Assembly: GCA_029262695.1 (NCBI GenBank)
Contig: JAJCYV010000020.1
Coordinates: 62,001-126,000, forward strand
Direction: 5' to 3'
Origin: Chloroflexota bacterium
Lineage (GTDB): Bacteria; Chloroflexota; Dehalococcoidia; SM23-28-2; RBG-16-64-32
DNA: 64,000 nt
Position numbers and translations under genes: made by a program. Of the stretch, positions 40,961 through 52,443 are shown piece after piece (position 1 is the first letter of the stretch; the number at the start of each line of letters is the position of its first letter). The notes beneath the pieces are model-generated. The model was not told the DNA's origin. It did not search any database and saw only the letters and a program-made list of their open reading frames with translations.

Positions 40961-41355
40961 TTCATCACCTCCTGCCAAACATCTGCCGTTCGGCTTACTT
41001 CTCCCTCCAGAAGCCGAGGATGCGGAGTTTGCTCCGCCACGCAAGTTTGCACGCGGGATTCTAGCGTGACCTGCTGATGAGCGTAAGCTCCGCCTTGCCC
41101 CGTGGCCGTTGCAGTTCCATCGCATTTGAATGCGCCGGCGTCCCGTCACGTTTTCTTCACGGCCCCAACCTCCCGGCGACTGCCACCTCTCGGTGGCTCG
41201 AGTCTGTCGCGACGGACAGTCTGCCAGACTCAACAAGGCCAACGAGCGCCTCAACGACGCCCGTGTCCCACTGAATCCCGGCGCCCGCCGGCAACTTCTA
41301 CCGGTAGGGTCGGTCTGATGACATCGCGTCGAACGCGTCCACGGCCCAGCCGAGT
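40961..41355. other. Intergenic stretch, no gene seen
   Basis: Open frames here lack ribosome-binding sites and domain motifs. It separates the excisionase-like gene from the methyltransferase. Confidence 0.5.
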
Positions 41356-42084
41356 CTACTTACGTCCGGCCGTCACCGCCTCGCGGTACTCCTGCCACCA
41401 CGTAGCCACGTCGCGGAATCCAGCCCCGTCCAACGCCGCCAGATCCTCTCGCAGCGTCAGTGGCATGTCGCCCTCGACCGCTTCCATCGCTGTCAAGAAC
41501 TGCCGTGTCGACGCTACGTCGCGAAACCGCTCGTCGAGGCCCGCCGCCCGTGCGACGACCCCCTGCGCTCGGAGCACCTGGATACGCTCCTCAACTTCGT
41601 CCGTCTCAGCGACGATGATGTCCGCGTTGATGAACCAGCCACCGTCCCTCAGAAGCGTGAGCGCGTCCCGCATCGTAGTTTCTTTCTCGCCACGATCCAG
41701 GTGGTGCAGGGCGTACGATGAAAACACCACGTCGACATCGCTCAGGTCCGCCGTTAGGCTGTCCAGCGCCTTGAAGTCGCCCAGCCGGTACTCAACCGAT
41801 CCCTCGTACGCCTTCAGCCGCTCGCGCGCTATCTCGATCATTTCTTCCGACCCATCGATCGCATACACGGTCGATGCCGGAAACGAATCGAGAAACCGTT
41901 GCGTGGAGTAGCCGGTGCCCACGCCGAGATCCACCGCCGTTAGTCGCTCATTAGCGTCGAAGGGCAGTATCTCGAGCGCCACCTCCACCATCTTCGCGCG
42001 GTTGGGGTGCATAATCTCCATCTCGGCGTCATACGAAGAGACCCGCTCCGAAGCTTCGTACGCTTCGATACTCTTTGCCTTCAT
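41356..42084 (-). CDS. Class I SAM-dependent methyltransferase
   Basis: 242 residues from ATG 42084 (GTAGGAAG upstream). SAM-binding motif I is AVDLGVGTGYSTQRFL, motif II VYAIDGSEEMIEIARERL, then DVVFSSYALHHLDRGEKE and LLRDGGWFINADII. A small-molecule methyltransferase of the UbiE/Tam type; substrate unknown. It stands alone in a less GC-rich patch. Confidence 0.82.
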   Translation of the reverse strand: MKAKSIEAYEASERVSSYDAEMEIMHPNRAKMVEVALEILPFDANERLTAVDLGVGTGYSTQRFLDSFPASTVYAIDGSEEMIEIARERLKAYEGSVEYRLGDFKALDSLTADLSDVDVVFSSYALHHLDRGEKETTMRDALTLLRDGGWFINADIIVAETDEVEERIQVLRAQGVVARAAGLDERFRDVASTRQFLTAMEAVEGDMPLTLREDLAALDGAGFRDVATWWQEYREAVTAGRK

Positions 42085-42443
42085 GCGCTTCCTACACTTT
42101 GTCGACCGGACTCGGAACCAGCGCCCAATCGCTATGCCGAAGTTTGAAGGAAACTTATCACATAGATAGCCCTCCGCCGAAGGCGCGACTCGCATGAGAG
42201 AGAGACTTGACGAGATAGGCCAGGACATGACCCCAACGTGCGTAGACGATCTCGTCGGGTGGGCGCGGTCAGCCGTCCAGTTACCCCAACTGCTCGAACT
42301 AGCAGGATTGCCCGACGCGCTGCAAACGGTGGCGCCGCCAAGCGCGAAGACGGTGGAGGTGAAGCCAGAAGCACGACGCCTGCCAGCGCGCTTGCTAGCG
42401 GTGGTCTCCTCACCCTACAGCCTCCGCCGCTATTGTACTCCCG
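42085..42443. other. Intergenic stretch, no gene seen
   Basis: Lies between the methyltransferase start and the 3' end of the Lrp-like gene. A plus-strand open frame (42194-42460) has no Shine-Dalgarno and overlaps the Lrp-like gene; I do not call it. Confidence 0.5.
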
Positions 42444-42680
42444 CTAGTCGGGGAAGGTGACGAGCGACGTCGTGCTCTGCACGCCCTCGATCGGGCGGAT
42501 GCGGTCGCCCAGGACACGCGGGATGTCCTGCAGGTTTTCGGCGGATATCTCGACGACGATGTCGTACGGGCCCATCACTTCGTGGACCTCCTGGATCCCC
42601 TCCATGCCATGTATCTGGTCGAACACATGCTTGGTGTTGCCGGGGTCAGTCACAATCAGCACATAGGCCTTGATTGCCAT
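42444..42680 (-). CDS. Lrp/AsnC ligand-binding (RAM) domain protein without HTH
   Basis: 78 residues from ATG 42680 (AAGGAG upstream): AYVLIVTDPGNTKHVFDQIH, EVHEVMGPYDIVVEI and PIEGVQSTTSLVTF form a complete RAM/AsnC C-terminal fold. The DNA-binding half is absent, as in stand-alone RAM proteins that bind amino acids or modulate partners. Divergent from aconitase, with 118 bp between starts. Confidence 0.85.
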   Translation of the reverse strand: MAIKAYVLIVTDPGNTKHVFDQIHGMEGIQEVHEVMGPYDIVVEISAENLQDIPRVLGDRIRPIEGVQSTTSLVTFPD

Positions 42681-42798
42681 CGAAGTGCGCTCCTTCCAAG
42701 TCTGCGGTCGATTCGTAGGAATATGCGGGGCGTGGCTCAGTATACAGGACGAGCACCCCCATCTCGCGCGCCGCGCGCCTGATAGACTGAAGATACCG

Positions 42799-45470
<2,672 letters not shown>

Positions 45471-45474
<4 letters not shown>

Positions 45475-46370
45475 CAACTACCCTCGACTGGCTCGGCACC
45501 GCCACCTTCCGCCTCACGATCGGGGAGCTTGTGATCTTCCTCGACGCTTACATGGACCGCGTCCCGGACGCCCCGCCCGTCGGCCTCAGCGCGAAGGACG
45601 TGACGAAGGCGGACTACGTGCTCGTCGGCCACTCTCACTTCGACCACATCGCCGGCGCGGACGTGATCGCGAAGAACACCGGCGCGACGGTCATCGGCTC
45701 TCACGAGAGCTGCCGCGTGATGCGCGAGGCGGGCGTGCCGGACGGGCAGCTCAAGGCGTCGTCCGGCGGCGAGCGCCACCGCCTCTCGCCCGAGGTCACC
45801 GTGCGCGTCTTCCCCAGCCTCCATTCCTGCACCTGGATCCTCACCGACCCGGCGCCGGACGAGGAGGAGCACGGCCACACCGGCCTGACACAGGAGGAAC
45901 GGGCCGCCTGCCCCGGCCTCGTCCAGCGCGTCACGGAGATCGTCGCCGCCGGTGGCGAGACGGCGCAGGTCCTGCGCGAGCACATCCTCGGAGCGACCGC
46001 AAGCATGTCGGACGGCGGCCCGCTCGTCTTCCTGATCGAGACACCGCAACAGGCGATCTTCTGGCAGGACACGTCCGGCTGCTGGACCGGGACGTTCGAC
46101 GGGATCGAAGCCGACGTGGCGATCCTGGGAGTGTCCGGCCGGCCGAACGTCAACGGCGAGCCGATCCAGGGCTCGATGGCGCAGTTCATCGCGATGGAAG
46201 CGAAGGCGCTGGGAGCAAAGCAGGTCTTCCTTGGCCACCACGACAACTGGATGCCGCCCGTCACCCGCGAGACGGACGTGGCACCCTTCCACGCCGAACT
46301 GGCCCGCCAGGCGCCCGGCGCAACGCTGACGGAGACCGGATACCTCGCGGGCACCGTCATCGCGCCCTGA
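45471..46370 (+). CDS. Metallo-beta-lactamase-fold hydrolase (UlaG-like, COG2220)
   Basis: 299 residues from GTG at 45471, overlapping the aconitase stop (GTGA), so it is translationally coupled to it. Motifs LDWLGTATFRLTI, VGHSHFDHIAGADVI, SLHSCTWI and LGHHDNWMPPV fit the UlaG/COG2220 family. No TCA role is known for it; a housekeeping or metabolite-repair hydrolase is possible. Confidence 0.8.
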
Positions 46371-46383
46371 GCGCCCGACATCT

Positions 46384-46408
46384 CCGAAGGTCAGGCTTCA
46401 GCCTGACG
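46384..46408. repeat. Intergenic palindrome, CCGAAGG-type
   Basis: CCGAAGGTCAGGC-TTCA-GCCTGAC; the same layout (CCGAAGGCCAGGC...GCCTGGCC) is at 48744-48770. Dispersed palindromic repeat. Confidence 0.55.
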
Positions 46409-46530
46409 GGAGCGCGTTCGGAAGGACAGACCCTGACGAGGGAAGCGCCAACCGCAAAGCTCTGCTAGTATAGGCACCGCACGGGCTATACACCCCGCCA
46501 CAACTACTCCCAAGGCAGAAGGACCGCCAC

Positions 46531-47745
46531 TTGCCCGCCTCAAAGTCCGTCGAACAAGCGAAAACGCACTTCGGCACGCTCCTCCAGGGGCAGCTCGCGC
46601 GCATCGAAGCGATGAAGAGCGCAGGCGAGTGGGCCGACTTCTCATCGCTCGATCCGATCATCATCGGCGTCTGCGGCGGCGACGGCATCGGCCCTTACAT
46701 CTCGGCCGAAGCGCAGCAAGTGCTCGAAACGCTGCTCGCGGACCAGGTGGCGGCCGGCAAGGTCGAGTTCCGCACGATCGAAGGCCTGACGATCGAAAAC
46801 CGCGCCGCCCAGAACACGGCGATCCCGGCAGACGTCCTCGAAGAGCTGAAGAAGTGCCACGTCATCCTCAAGGGCCCGACGACGACGCCCCGCGCCGGCG
46901 ACCCGTGGCCCAACATCGAGTCCGCCAACGTCGCCATGCGCAAGGAGCTTGATCTCTTCGCCAACGTGCGGCCCGTCCGCGTGCCCGAAGATGGCATCGA
47001 CTGGATCTTCTTCCGCGAGAACACCGAGGACCTCTACGCCCTGGGCAGCGACGGCATTATCGTCGAAGACGATATCGCGATCGACTTCCGCCTGATCAGC
47101 GCGCCGGGCTCCGACCGCATCATCCGCCTCGCCTTCGAGCACGCCGCCAAGAACGGCATCGACCGCCTCACCGTCGTCACGAAGGCGAACGTGGTCAAGA
47201 CGAGCGACGGCATGTTCCTCGACGCCGCGCGGCGCATCGGCGCCGACTACCCGCAGGTGAAGTGGGACGACTGGTACATCGACATCATGACGGCCAAGCT
47301 GATCGACCCCAACCGCCGCACCCAGTTCCGCGTGATGGTGCTGCCGAACCTTTACGGCGATATCCTCACCGACGAAGCGGCCGAGTTCCAGGGCGGCGTC
47401 GGCACCGCCGGCAGCGCCAACATCGGCAAGCGCTACGCCATGTTTGAGGCGATCCACGGCAGCGCGCCGCGCATGGTGGACGAGGGCCGCGCCGCCTACG
47501 CCGACCCCAGCAGCATGATCCGCGCTGCCTCGATGCTGCTCGGTCATATCGGCTTCGGTGACGAGGCACGCCGCCTTGAGCAGGCGCTGGACATCTGCGG
47601 CCGCTTCGAGAAGCGCCTCACGATCACCGGTCGCGACACAGGCGCGAAGGGCTCCGAGTTCGCGGACTACATCCTCGAAACGATGGCGGACCCGGACCTC
47701 GAATCCCGCTGGAGCGAATACCAGGAGCAACTCGCAAAAAGCTAA
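46531..47745 (+). CDS. icd: Isocitrate dehydrogenase (isocitrate/isopropylmalate dehydrogenase family)
   Basis: 404 residues from TTG 46531 (weak AAGGA upstream). Family motifs: GVCGGDGIGPYI, LKGPTTTPRAG, ANVRPVRVPEDG, FFRENTEDLYALG, VTKANVVKTSDGMF and the metal-binding NLYGDILTDEAAEFQGG. Position between aconitase and malate dehydrogenase makes isocitrate the substrate; coenzyme preference (NAD or NADP) is not settled by these motifs. Confidence 0.88.
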   Translation: MPASKSVEQAKTHFGTLLQGQLARIEAMKSAGEWADFSSLDPIIIGVCGGDGIGPYISAEAQQVLETLLADQVAAGKVEFRTIEGLTIENRAAQNTAIPADVLEELKKCHVILKGPTTTPRAGDPWPNIESANVAMRKELDLFANVRPVRVPEDGIDWIFFRENTEDLYALGSDGIIVEDDIAIDFRLISAPGSDRIIRLAFEHAAKNGIDRLTVVTKANVVKTSDGMFLDAARRIGADYPQVKWDDWYIDIMTAKLIDPNRRTQFRVMVLPNLYGDILTDEAAEFQGGVGTAGSANIGKRYAMFEAIHGSAPRMVDEGRAAYADPSSMIRAASMLLGHIGFGDEARRLEQALDICGRFEKRLTITGRDTGAKGSEFADYILETMADPDLESRWSEYQEQLAKS

Positions 47746-47784
47746 CGAAGACGGGAGAGCGATCTCCCCTGGAGGAGGAAGCTA

Positions 47785-48717
47785 GTGCGCGCGAAAGTAA
47801 CAATCGTCGGCGCCGGCATGACCGGCGGCACCATGGCCCAGCGATTGGCCGAGACCGGCTACATCGACGTCGTCCTGCAGGACATCATCGAGGGCATGCC
47901 TCAGGGTAAGGCTCTCGACCTGGCCGAGTCCGGCCCGCACGTCGGTTTCAACGCCACTCTCACCGGTTCCAACGATTGGGCCAACACGAAGGGCTCCGAC
48001 GTCGTCGTCATTACGTCCGGTATGCCCCGCAAGCCGGGCATGGCCCGCGAGGAGCTGCTCAACATCAACGCTGGCATCGTCCGCGACGTGGCCACGGCCG
48101 CAGTCAAGGAGTCGCCAAACGCCGTGTTCATCATCTTCGCGAACCCGATGGACGCGATGTGCCACGTCACGCTCCAAGCAACTGGCCTGCCGAAGAGCCA
48201 CGTCGTCGGGCAGGGCGGCATGCTGGACAGCGCCCGCTACCGCACCTTCCTCGCCTGGGAGAGCGGCTCGTCCGTGCAGGACGTGCACGCGATCGTCCTC
48301 GGCGGCCACACGGAAGCAACGATGGTGCCGATCGTCAGCACCTCGACGATCGGCGGCGTACCACTGACGACGGCGATGCCGAAGGACAAGGTCGACGCCT
48401 GCGTGACACGCGCCAAGAACGGCGGCGCGGAGATCGTCGGGCTGCTCAAGACCGGCTCCGCGTTCTACGCACCGGCCGCCGCCACCTGCGAGATGGTCGA
48501 GGCTGTGCTGCTGGACAAGAAGCGCGTGCTCCCCTGTGCCGTCTACGCCGACGGCCAGTTCGGGATCAAGGACGCCTTCGTCGGCCTGCCGCTCAAGCTC
48601 GGCGCCGGCGGCATCGAGCAAGTCTACGAGCCGCCGCTGGCCGACGACGAGGTCGCGGCGATCCGCGGCGCCGCGGACGCCACGAAGGAGCTGATAAAGC
48701 TCATCGAGTCGAAGTAG
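47785..48717 (+). CDS. mdh: Malate dehydrogenase
   Basis: 310 residues from GTG 47785 with GGAGGAGG before it. NAD-binding VGAGMTGGTMAQRLAE, the substrate-binding ITSGMPRKPGMAREELLN (Arg cluster of malate rather than lactate enzymes) and the catalytic His in VLGGHTEATMVPI. Oxidises malate to oxaloacetate. Its TAG stop is part of a GTAGGGGC palindrome (48714-48744). Confidence 0.93.
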   Translation: MRAKVTIVGAGMTGGTMAQRLAETGYIDVVLQDIIEGMPQGKALDLAESGPHVGFNATLTGSNDWANTKGSDVVVITSGMPRKPGMAREELLNINAGIVRDVATAAVKESPNAVFIIFANPMDAMCHVTLQATGLPKSHVVGQGGMLDSARYRTFLAWESGSSVQDVHAIVLGGHTEATMVPIVSTSTIGGVPLTTAMPKDKVDACVTRAKNGGAEIVGLLKTGSAFYAPAAATCEMVEAVLLDKKRVLPCAVYADGQFGIKDAFVGLPLKLGAGGIEQVYEPPLADDEVAAIRGAADATKELIKLIESK

Positions 48718-48744
48718 GGGCGACCGGCGGTCGCGCCCACCTAC
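48714..48744. repeat. GTAGGGGCG palindrome supplying the mdh stop codon
   Basis: GTAGGGGCGACCG-GCGGTCGCGCCCACCTAC, imperfect. The TAG is the mdh stop. The same element type at 58263-58290 supplies the ligA stop. Confidence 0.65.
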
Positions 48745-48770
48745 CGAAGGCCAGGCGTAGGCCTGGCCTT
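48744..48770. repeat. Intergenic palindrome, CCGAAGG-type (second copy)
   Basis: CCGAAGGCCAGGC-GTA-GCCTGGCC, same family as 46384-46408; two degenerate GGCCTGA-type pieces follow up to about 48820. Confidence 0.55.
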
Positions 48771-48833
48771 CAGCGGACCGCGGGCCTGACCCTCAGCGGA
48801 CCGTGAGCCCGGCCTTCCGTGGATCGGACGGCG

Positions 48834-48854
48834 TCACCTGTCACCTGTCACCTG
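48834..48854. repeat. Three TCACCTG heptads
   Basis: TCACCTG three times in tandem, 26 bp before the fumarase start; complementary to the AGGTGnn heptads at 26590-26661. Confidence 0.65.
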
Positions 48855-48879
48855 AACCCCCTGCGGTATCATCTGGTTG

Positions 48880-49725
48880 ATGCGCGAGGTACACGTCGAC
48901 CAGATCCGGAACACCGTGAGCCGCCTCTGCCAGGAGGCGGCGTGCCTGCTGCCGGAGGACGTCGCCGGAGCGCTCCAGACGGCGCGCCGGCGCGAGAAAT
49001 CGCCCGTCGCCGTCAAGGTGCTGGACCAGATCATCGACAACGCCAGCCTCGCGCGGGAGGAGATGCTGCCGCTCTGCCAGGACACCGGCACGACGGTCCT
49101 CTTCCTGGACATCGGCCAGGACGTGCACATCACCGGCGGCGACCTGCGCCGGGCGCTCGCCGAGGGCGTCGGCGCCGGTTACACGGAGGGCTACCTGCGC
49201 GCCTCGATCGTCGACAGGCCCTTCTCGGCGCGCACGAACACGAAGGACAACACGCCGCCGATAGTCCACACGGAGATCGTCCCCGGAGACAGCGTCCGCA
49301 TCCAGGTGATGCCGAAGGGCGGGGGTTGCGAGAACATGAGCCGCTTCACGATCATGCTGCCCGCGGCCGGCAAGCAGGCGATCACGGACTTCCTCCTGCA
49401 GGCGGTGGACGAGGCCGCCGGCAACCCTTGCCCGCCGATCATCGCCGGCGTCGGCATCGGGGGCAGCGCCGAGCACGCGATGTACATGGCGAAGAAGGCG
49501 CTCACGCGCAAGATCGGCGACGTCAACCCGGACGACGAGTCGGCCGCCTTCGAAGCCGAGCTGCTCGACGCCGTGAACGGGCTCGGCGTCGGCCCGCAGG
49601 CGGTCGGCGGCACACAGACGGCGCTGGCCGTGCACGTGATGACGCACCCGACCCATATCGCTTCGCTACCGGTGGCCGTGAACCTGCAGTGCCACTCGGC
49701 GCGACTCAAGGAGGCGGTGCTTTAG
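48880..49725 (+). CDS. fumA: Class I fumarate hydratase, alpha subunit
   Basis: 281 residues from ATG 48880 (a TTG one codon upstream is possible). It matches the N-terminal half of class I [4Fe-4S] fumarases and tartrate dehydratases: LPLCQDTGTTVLFLDIG holds one cluster Cys, KGGGCENMSRFTIMLPAAG another, and NLQCHSARLKEAVL ends it. It works with the beta subunit 11 bp downstream to hydrate fumarate to malate. The malate dehydrogenase neighbour supports fumarate over tartrate. Confidence 0.9.
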   Translation: MREVHVDQIRNTVSRLCQEAACLLPEDVAGALQTARRREKSPVAVKVLDQIIDNASLAREEMLPLCQDTGTTVLFLDIGQDVHITGGDLRRALAEGVGAGYTEGYLRASIVDRPFSARTNTKDNTPPIVHTEIVPGDSVRIQVMPKGGGCENMSRFTIMLPAAGKQAITDFLLQAVDEAAGNPCPPIIAGVGIGGSAEHAMYMAKKALTRKIGDVNPDDESAAFEAELLDAVNGLGVGPQAVGGTQTALAVHVMTHPTHIASLPVAVNLQCHSARLKEAVL

Positions 49726-49735
49726 CCGCCGACGC

Positions 49736-50293
49736 ATGTCCGAACACCAGATCACGCTCCCGCTCAGCGACGGGGTCATCGAGAGCCTGCGCGCCGGCGA
49801 CTACGCGTTCCTGACAGGGCCCGTCCTTACGGCCCGAGACGCCGCGCACAAACGCATGGTGGAGACGCTCGCGAAAGGCGACTCGCTGCCGATCGAGATC
49901 CGCGGCGAGGTGATCTACTACGTCGGGCCGACACCGCCGAAGCCGGGCCAGATCGTCGGCTCGGCCGGGCCGACGACCGCCGCACGCATGGACCCGTTTA
50001 CGGTGCCGCTGCTGAAAGCGGGACTGAAGGGTGCAATCGGCAAGGGCGGCCGCGGGCCCGAGGTGGCGCGGGCGCTACACGAGCACCGGGCGGTGTACTT
50101 CCTGGCCGTCGGCGGCGCCGGCGCCCTGCTGTCACGGCACATCAAGGCCGTGGAAGTGGTGGCGTACGAGGACCTTGGCACCGAGGCGATGCGGCGGATG
50201 CAGCTCGACGGCTTTCCGGTGGTCGTCTCCAACGACGTCCACGGTGGTGACGCTCTCTCGCTGGGAAAGGCCCAGTGGCGGAGGCCCGGCTAG
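49736..50293 (+). CDS. Class I fumarate hydratase, beta subunit
   Basis: 185 residues: GDYAFLTGPVLTARDAAHKR, GEVIYYVGPTPPKPGQIVGS AGPTTAARMD and GKGGRGPEVARAL, then FLAVGGAGALLSRHIKAVEV and EAMRRMQLDGFPVVVSND. This is the C-terminal swivel half of class I fumarase/tartrate dehydratase. Ends the TCA cluster. Confidence 0.9.
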   Translation: MSEHQITLPLSDGVIESLRAGDYAFLTGPVLTARDAAHKRMVETLAKGDSLPIEIRGEVIYYVGPTPPKPGQIVGSAGPTTAARMDPFTVPLLKAGLKGAIGKGGRGPEVARALHEHRAVYFLAVGGAGALLSRHIKAVEVVAYEDLGTEAMRRMQLDGFPVVVSNDVHGGDALSLGKAQWRRPG

Positions 50294-50464
50294 CACTGCA
50301 GATTTTGTCTCACCAAATGTGTGACTTTTACGTGAATACCCGTTGACTATGGACCAAGCATTAGGCATCATTGTTTCCTGCGGGCAGGCCGTCAAAGGCG
50401 CTGTGGACTCACCCCCTCGGGCCAAGAGAGGCGAATCCTGCCCGCGCTTTTTTTCGCCCGCCGC

Positions 50465-50785
50465 TCAGACCACCGAATCGTCGAGTTCCCGGTAGAAGCA
50501 CGTCCGCTCACCCGTGTGGCAGGCCGGTCCCGTCGGCGCCACTCGCACCACCACGGCGTCGGCGTCGCAGTCGTAAAGCACCTTGCGCACATCGAGGAAG
50601 TTCCCGGACGTCTCGCCCTTTAGCATCAGCTTCTGGTGCTGGCGGCTGTAGCGCCAGACTCGCCCATCAGAGAGCGTGCGCTTTACCGCCTCCTCGTCCA
50701 TATAGAAGAGCGTGAGGACATCGCCGGAGCCGTCGTCCTGGATGATCGCGGGGATGAGGCCCGCGCTGTCGTACTTGAGCGCCAT
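50465..50785 (-). CDS. hisI: Phosphoribosyl-AMP cyclohydrolase
   Basis: 106 residues, the size of a monofunctional HisI without HisE. Motifs LTLFYMDEEAVKRTLSDGRV, YSRQHQKLMLKGETSGNFLD, and the metal-binding YDCDADAVVVRVAP and CHTGERTCFY. Third step of histidine synthesis. Lies 33 bp downstream of hisF. Confidence 0.93.
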   Translation of the reverse strand: MALKYDSAGLIPAIIQDDGSGDVLTLFYMDEEAVKRTLSDGRVWRYSRQHQKLMLKGETSGNFLDVRKVLYDCDADAVVVRVAPTGPACHTGERTCFYRELDDSVV

Positions 50786-50818
50786 GTGAGAGTCCTTTCG
50801 GGTGGCCGGCGGCAGCCG

Positions 50819-51610
50819 CTAAGGCCGCACCGGAATGTCGTGCTCCGCCAGGTAATCCTTGACCTCGCGGATGCGGTGAGTTCCGAAGTGGAAGATGCTG
50901 GCGGCGAGCACGGCGTCGGCCTTGCCTTCGCTGATCGCCGCCAACATATGCTCGGGCCCGCCGGCGCCGCCGGAAGCGATGACTGGCACCTGCACGGCCT
51001 CCGAGATCGCGCGCGTCAGTGCGATGTCGTAGCCATCTTTCGTGCCGTCGGCGTCCATCCCGGTAACAAGCAGCTCGCCGGCGCCCAGCTCCGCGCAGCG
51101 CACAGCCCACTCGACGGCGTCAAGCTCGACGGGTGTGCCGCCGCCCGAACCACCGTAAGTGTGCACCTGCCAGCGGCCGGGCCCGACACCCTTGGCGTCG
51201 ATCGCCACGACGATGCACTGCGAGCCAAACTTCGCGGCCGCCTCGGCGATGAACTCCGGATTCTCGACGCCGGCCGTGTTGATCGAGACCTTGTCGGCGC
51301 CGGACTCCAGCATCACTCGCACGTCGTCCGTGGTGCGGATGCCGCCGCCGACGGTGAACGGGATGAAGATCTGATCGGCGATGCGTGTGACCATCTCGAC
51401 CGCGGTGTCACGGCGGTGCGGCGACGCCTTTATGTCGAGGAACACCAGCTCGTCCGCGCCCTCGCTGTTGTACACCTGCGCCAGTTCGACGGGGTCGCCG
51501 GCGTCGCGCAGGTCGACGAAGCGGATCCCCTTCACGACACGCCCTTCGGCGACATCGAAGCAGGGGATCACGCGCTTGGTCAGCCCGCTCTTCATCGTAT
51601 CTGTTGACAT
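50819..51610 (-). CDS. hisF: Imidazole glycerol phosphate synthase, cyclase subunit
   Basis: 263 residues from ATG 51610. Typical TIM barrel: [19 protein letters not shown] with the catalytic Asp, [45 protein letters not shown] and the second phosphate site [13 protein letters not shown]. Partners with HisH (54967-55590). Confidence 0.95.
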   Translation of the reverse strand: MSTDTMKSGLTKRVIPCFDVAEGRVVKGIRFVDLRDAGDPVELAQVYNSEGADELVFLDIKASPHRRDTAVEMVTRIADQIFIPFTVGGGIRTTDDVRVMLESGADKVSINTAGVENPEFIAEAAAKFGSQCIVVAIDAKGVGPGRWQVHTYGGSGGGTPVELDAVEWAVRCAELGAGELLVTGMDADGTKDGYDIALTRAISEAVQVPVIASGGAGGPEHMLAAISEGKADAVLAASIFHFGTHRIREVKDYLAEHDIPVRP

Positions 51611-51645
51611 GCGAGTATCGTACGGCAAACGCCTTTGGCGGTCGA

Positions 51646-52383
51646 TTAGCCGACGATCGCCAGCACCGTGACGCTGATGCTCGTGACGACGAGGACGCCG
51701 ACGACTGCGCGGCGGAAGCGCTCCGGGTTCAGGTGCGTCCGCAACCAGCCGCCGGTCAGGATGCCGGCGACAACGGCGGGCAGCGCCGCGCCAGCGACGG
51801 TCAGGGTGTCAACGTTGACCCGCCCAACGACCAGCAGTGCCGTCGCCGCTAGCACGCCTGAAGGCAGAAAGTAGGCCAGCAGCGTCGCGCGATAGCGGTC
51901 GATCTCCTTCTCACGCCCCAGCAGGTAGAGGACGACCGGCGGCCCACCCATGCTCGTCGCTGCGCTCAGCGCACCGCCCATCGTGCCCGCGCCGAGCCGC
52001 ATCGCAAAGGCATCGTGGCCGGCATCGATCGACGGCTGCGTGTAGAGGAGGATCGTCGCCGCGAAGACGATGACGCCCACCGTGATCTGCAGCGTGTCGG
52101 CATCGACCCGCTCCAGGAAGAGAACGCCCAGCGGGACGCCGATGAGCAGGCCCAGATAGAGGCCGGGCAGCCTGCGGACCGTCACCTGCCCTCGCACCTG
52201 TGTCAGCAGAGCGATGTTGGTCGCGAGACCGAGCAGAAGCGACACCGGCACGGCCTCCTTCGGCTCCCAGGCGACGGCCAGCAGCGGCACCAGCGTCAGC
52301 GAGAAGCCGAAGCCCGTAACGGACTGCACCGTCGCCGCCGCGAAGGCAACGACGATCGCGAAGACGATGATCTCCGCGCTCAT
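51646..52383 (-). CDS. TauE/SafE-family permease
   Basis: 245 residues with about eight TM helices. Two copies of the family motif are visible: [16 protein letters not shown] near the N-terminus and [20 protein letters not shown] in the middle. The family exports sulfite, sulfoacetate or other organic anions; substrate here unknown. It interrupts the his genes. Confidence 0.85.
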   Translation of the reverse strand: MSAEIIVFAIVVAFAAATVQSVTGFGFSLTLVPLLAVAWEPKEAVPVSLLLGLATNIALLTQVRGQVTVRRLPGLYLGLLIGVPLGVLFLERVDADTLQITVGVIVFAATILLYTQPSIDAGHDAFAMRLGAGTMGGALSAATSMGGPPVVLYLLGREKEIDRYRATLLAYFLPSGVLAATALLVVGRVNVDTLTVAGAALPAVVAGILTGGWLRTHLNPERFRRAVVGVLVVTSISVTVLAIVG

Positions 52384-52443
52384 GGCGCTAGCGTGAGGGC
52401 AGCCGTCTGGCTGCCCACCGTCGCTGGTGGCAAGCGGAGGCGC

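Noticed and set aside
42194-42460. Plus-strand 88-codon frame
   Set aside because: No Shine-Dalgarno, overlaps the Lrp-like gene, no recognisable domain.
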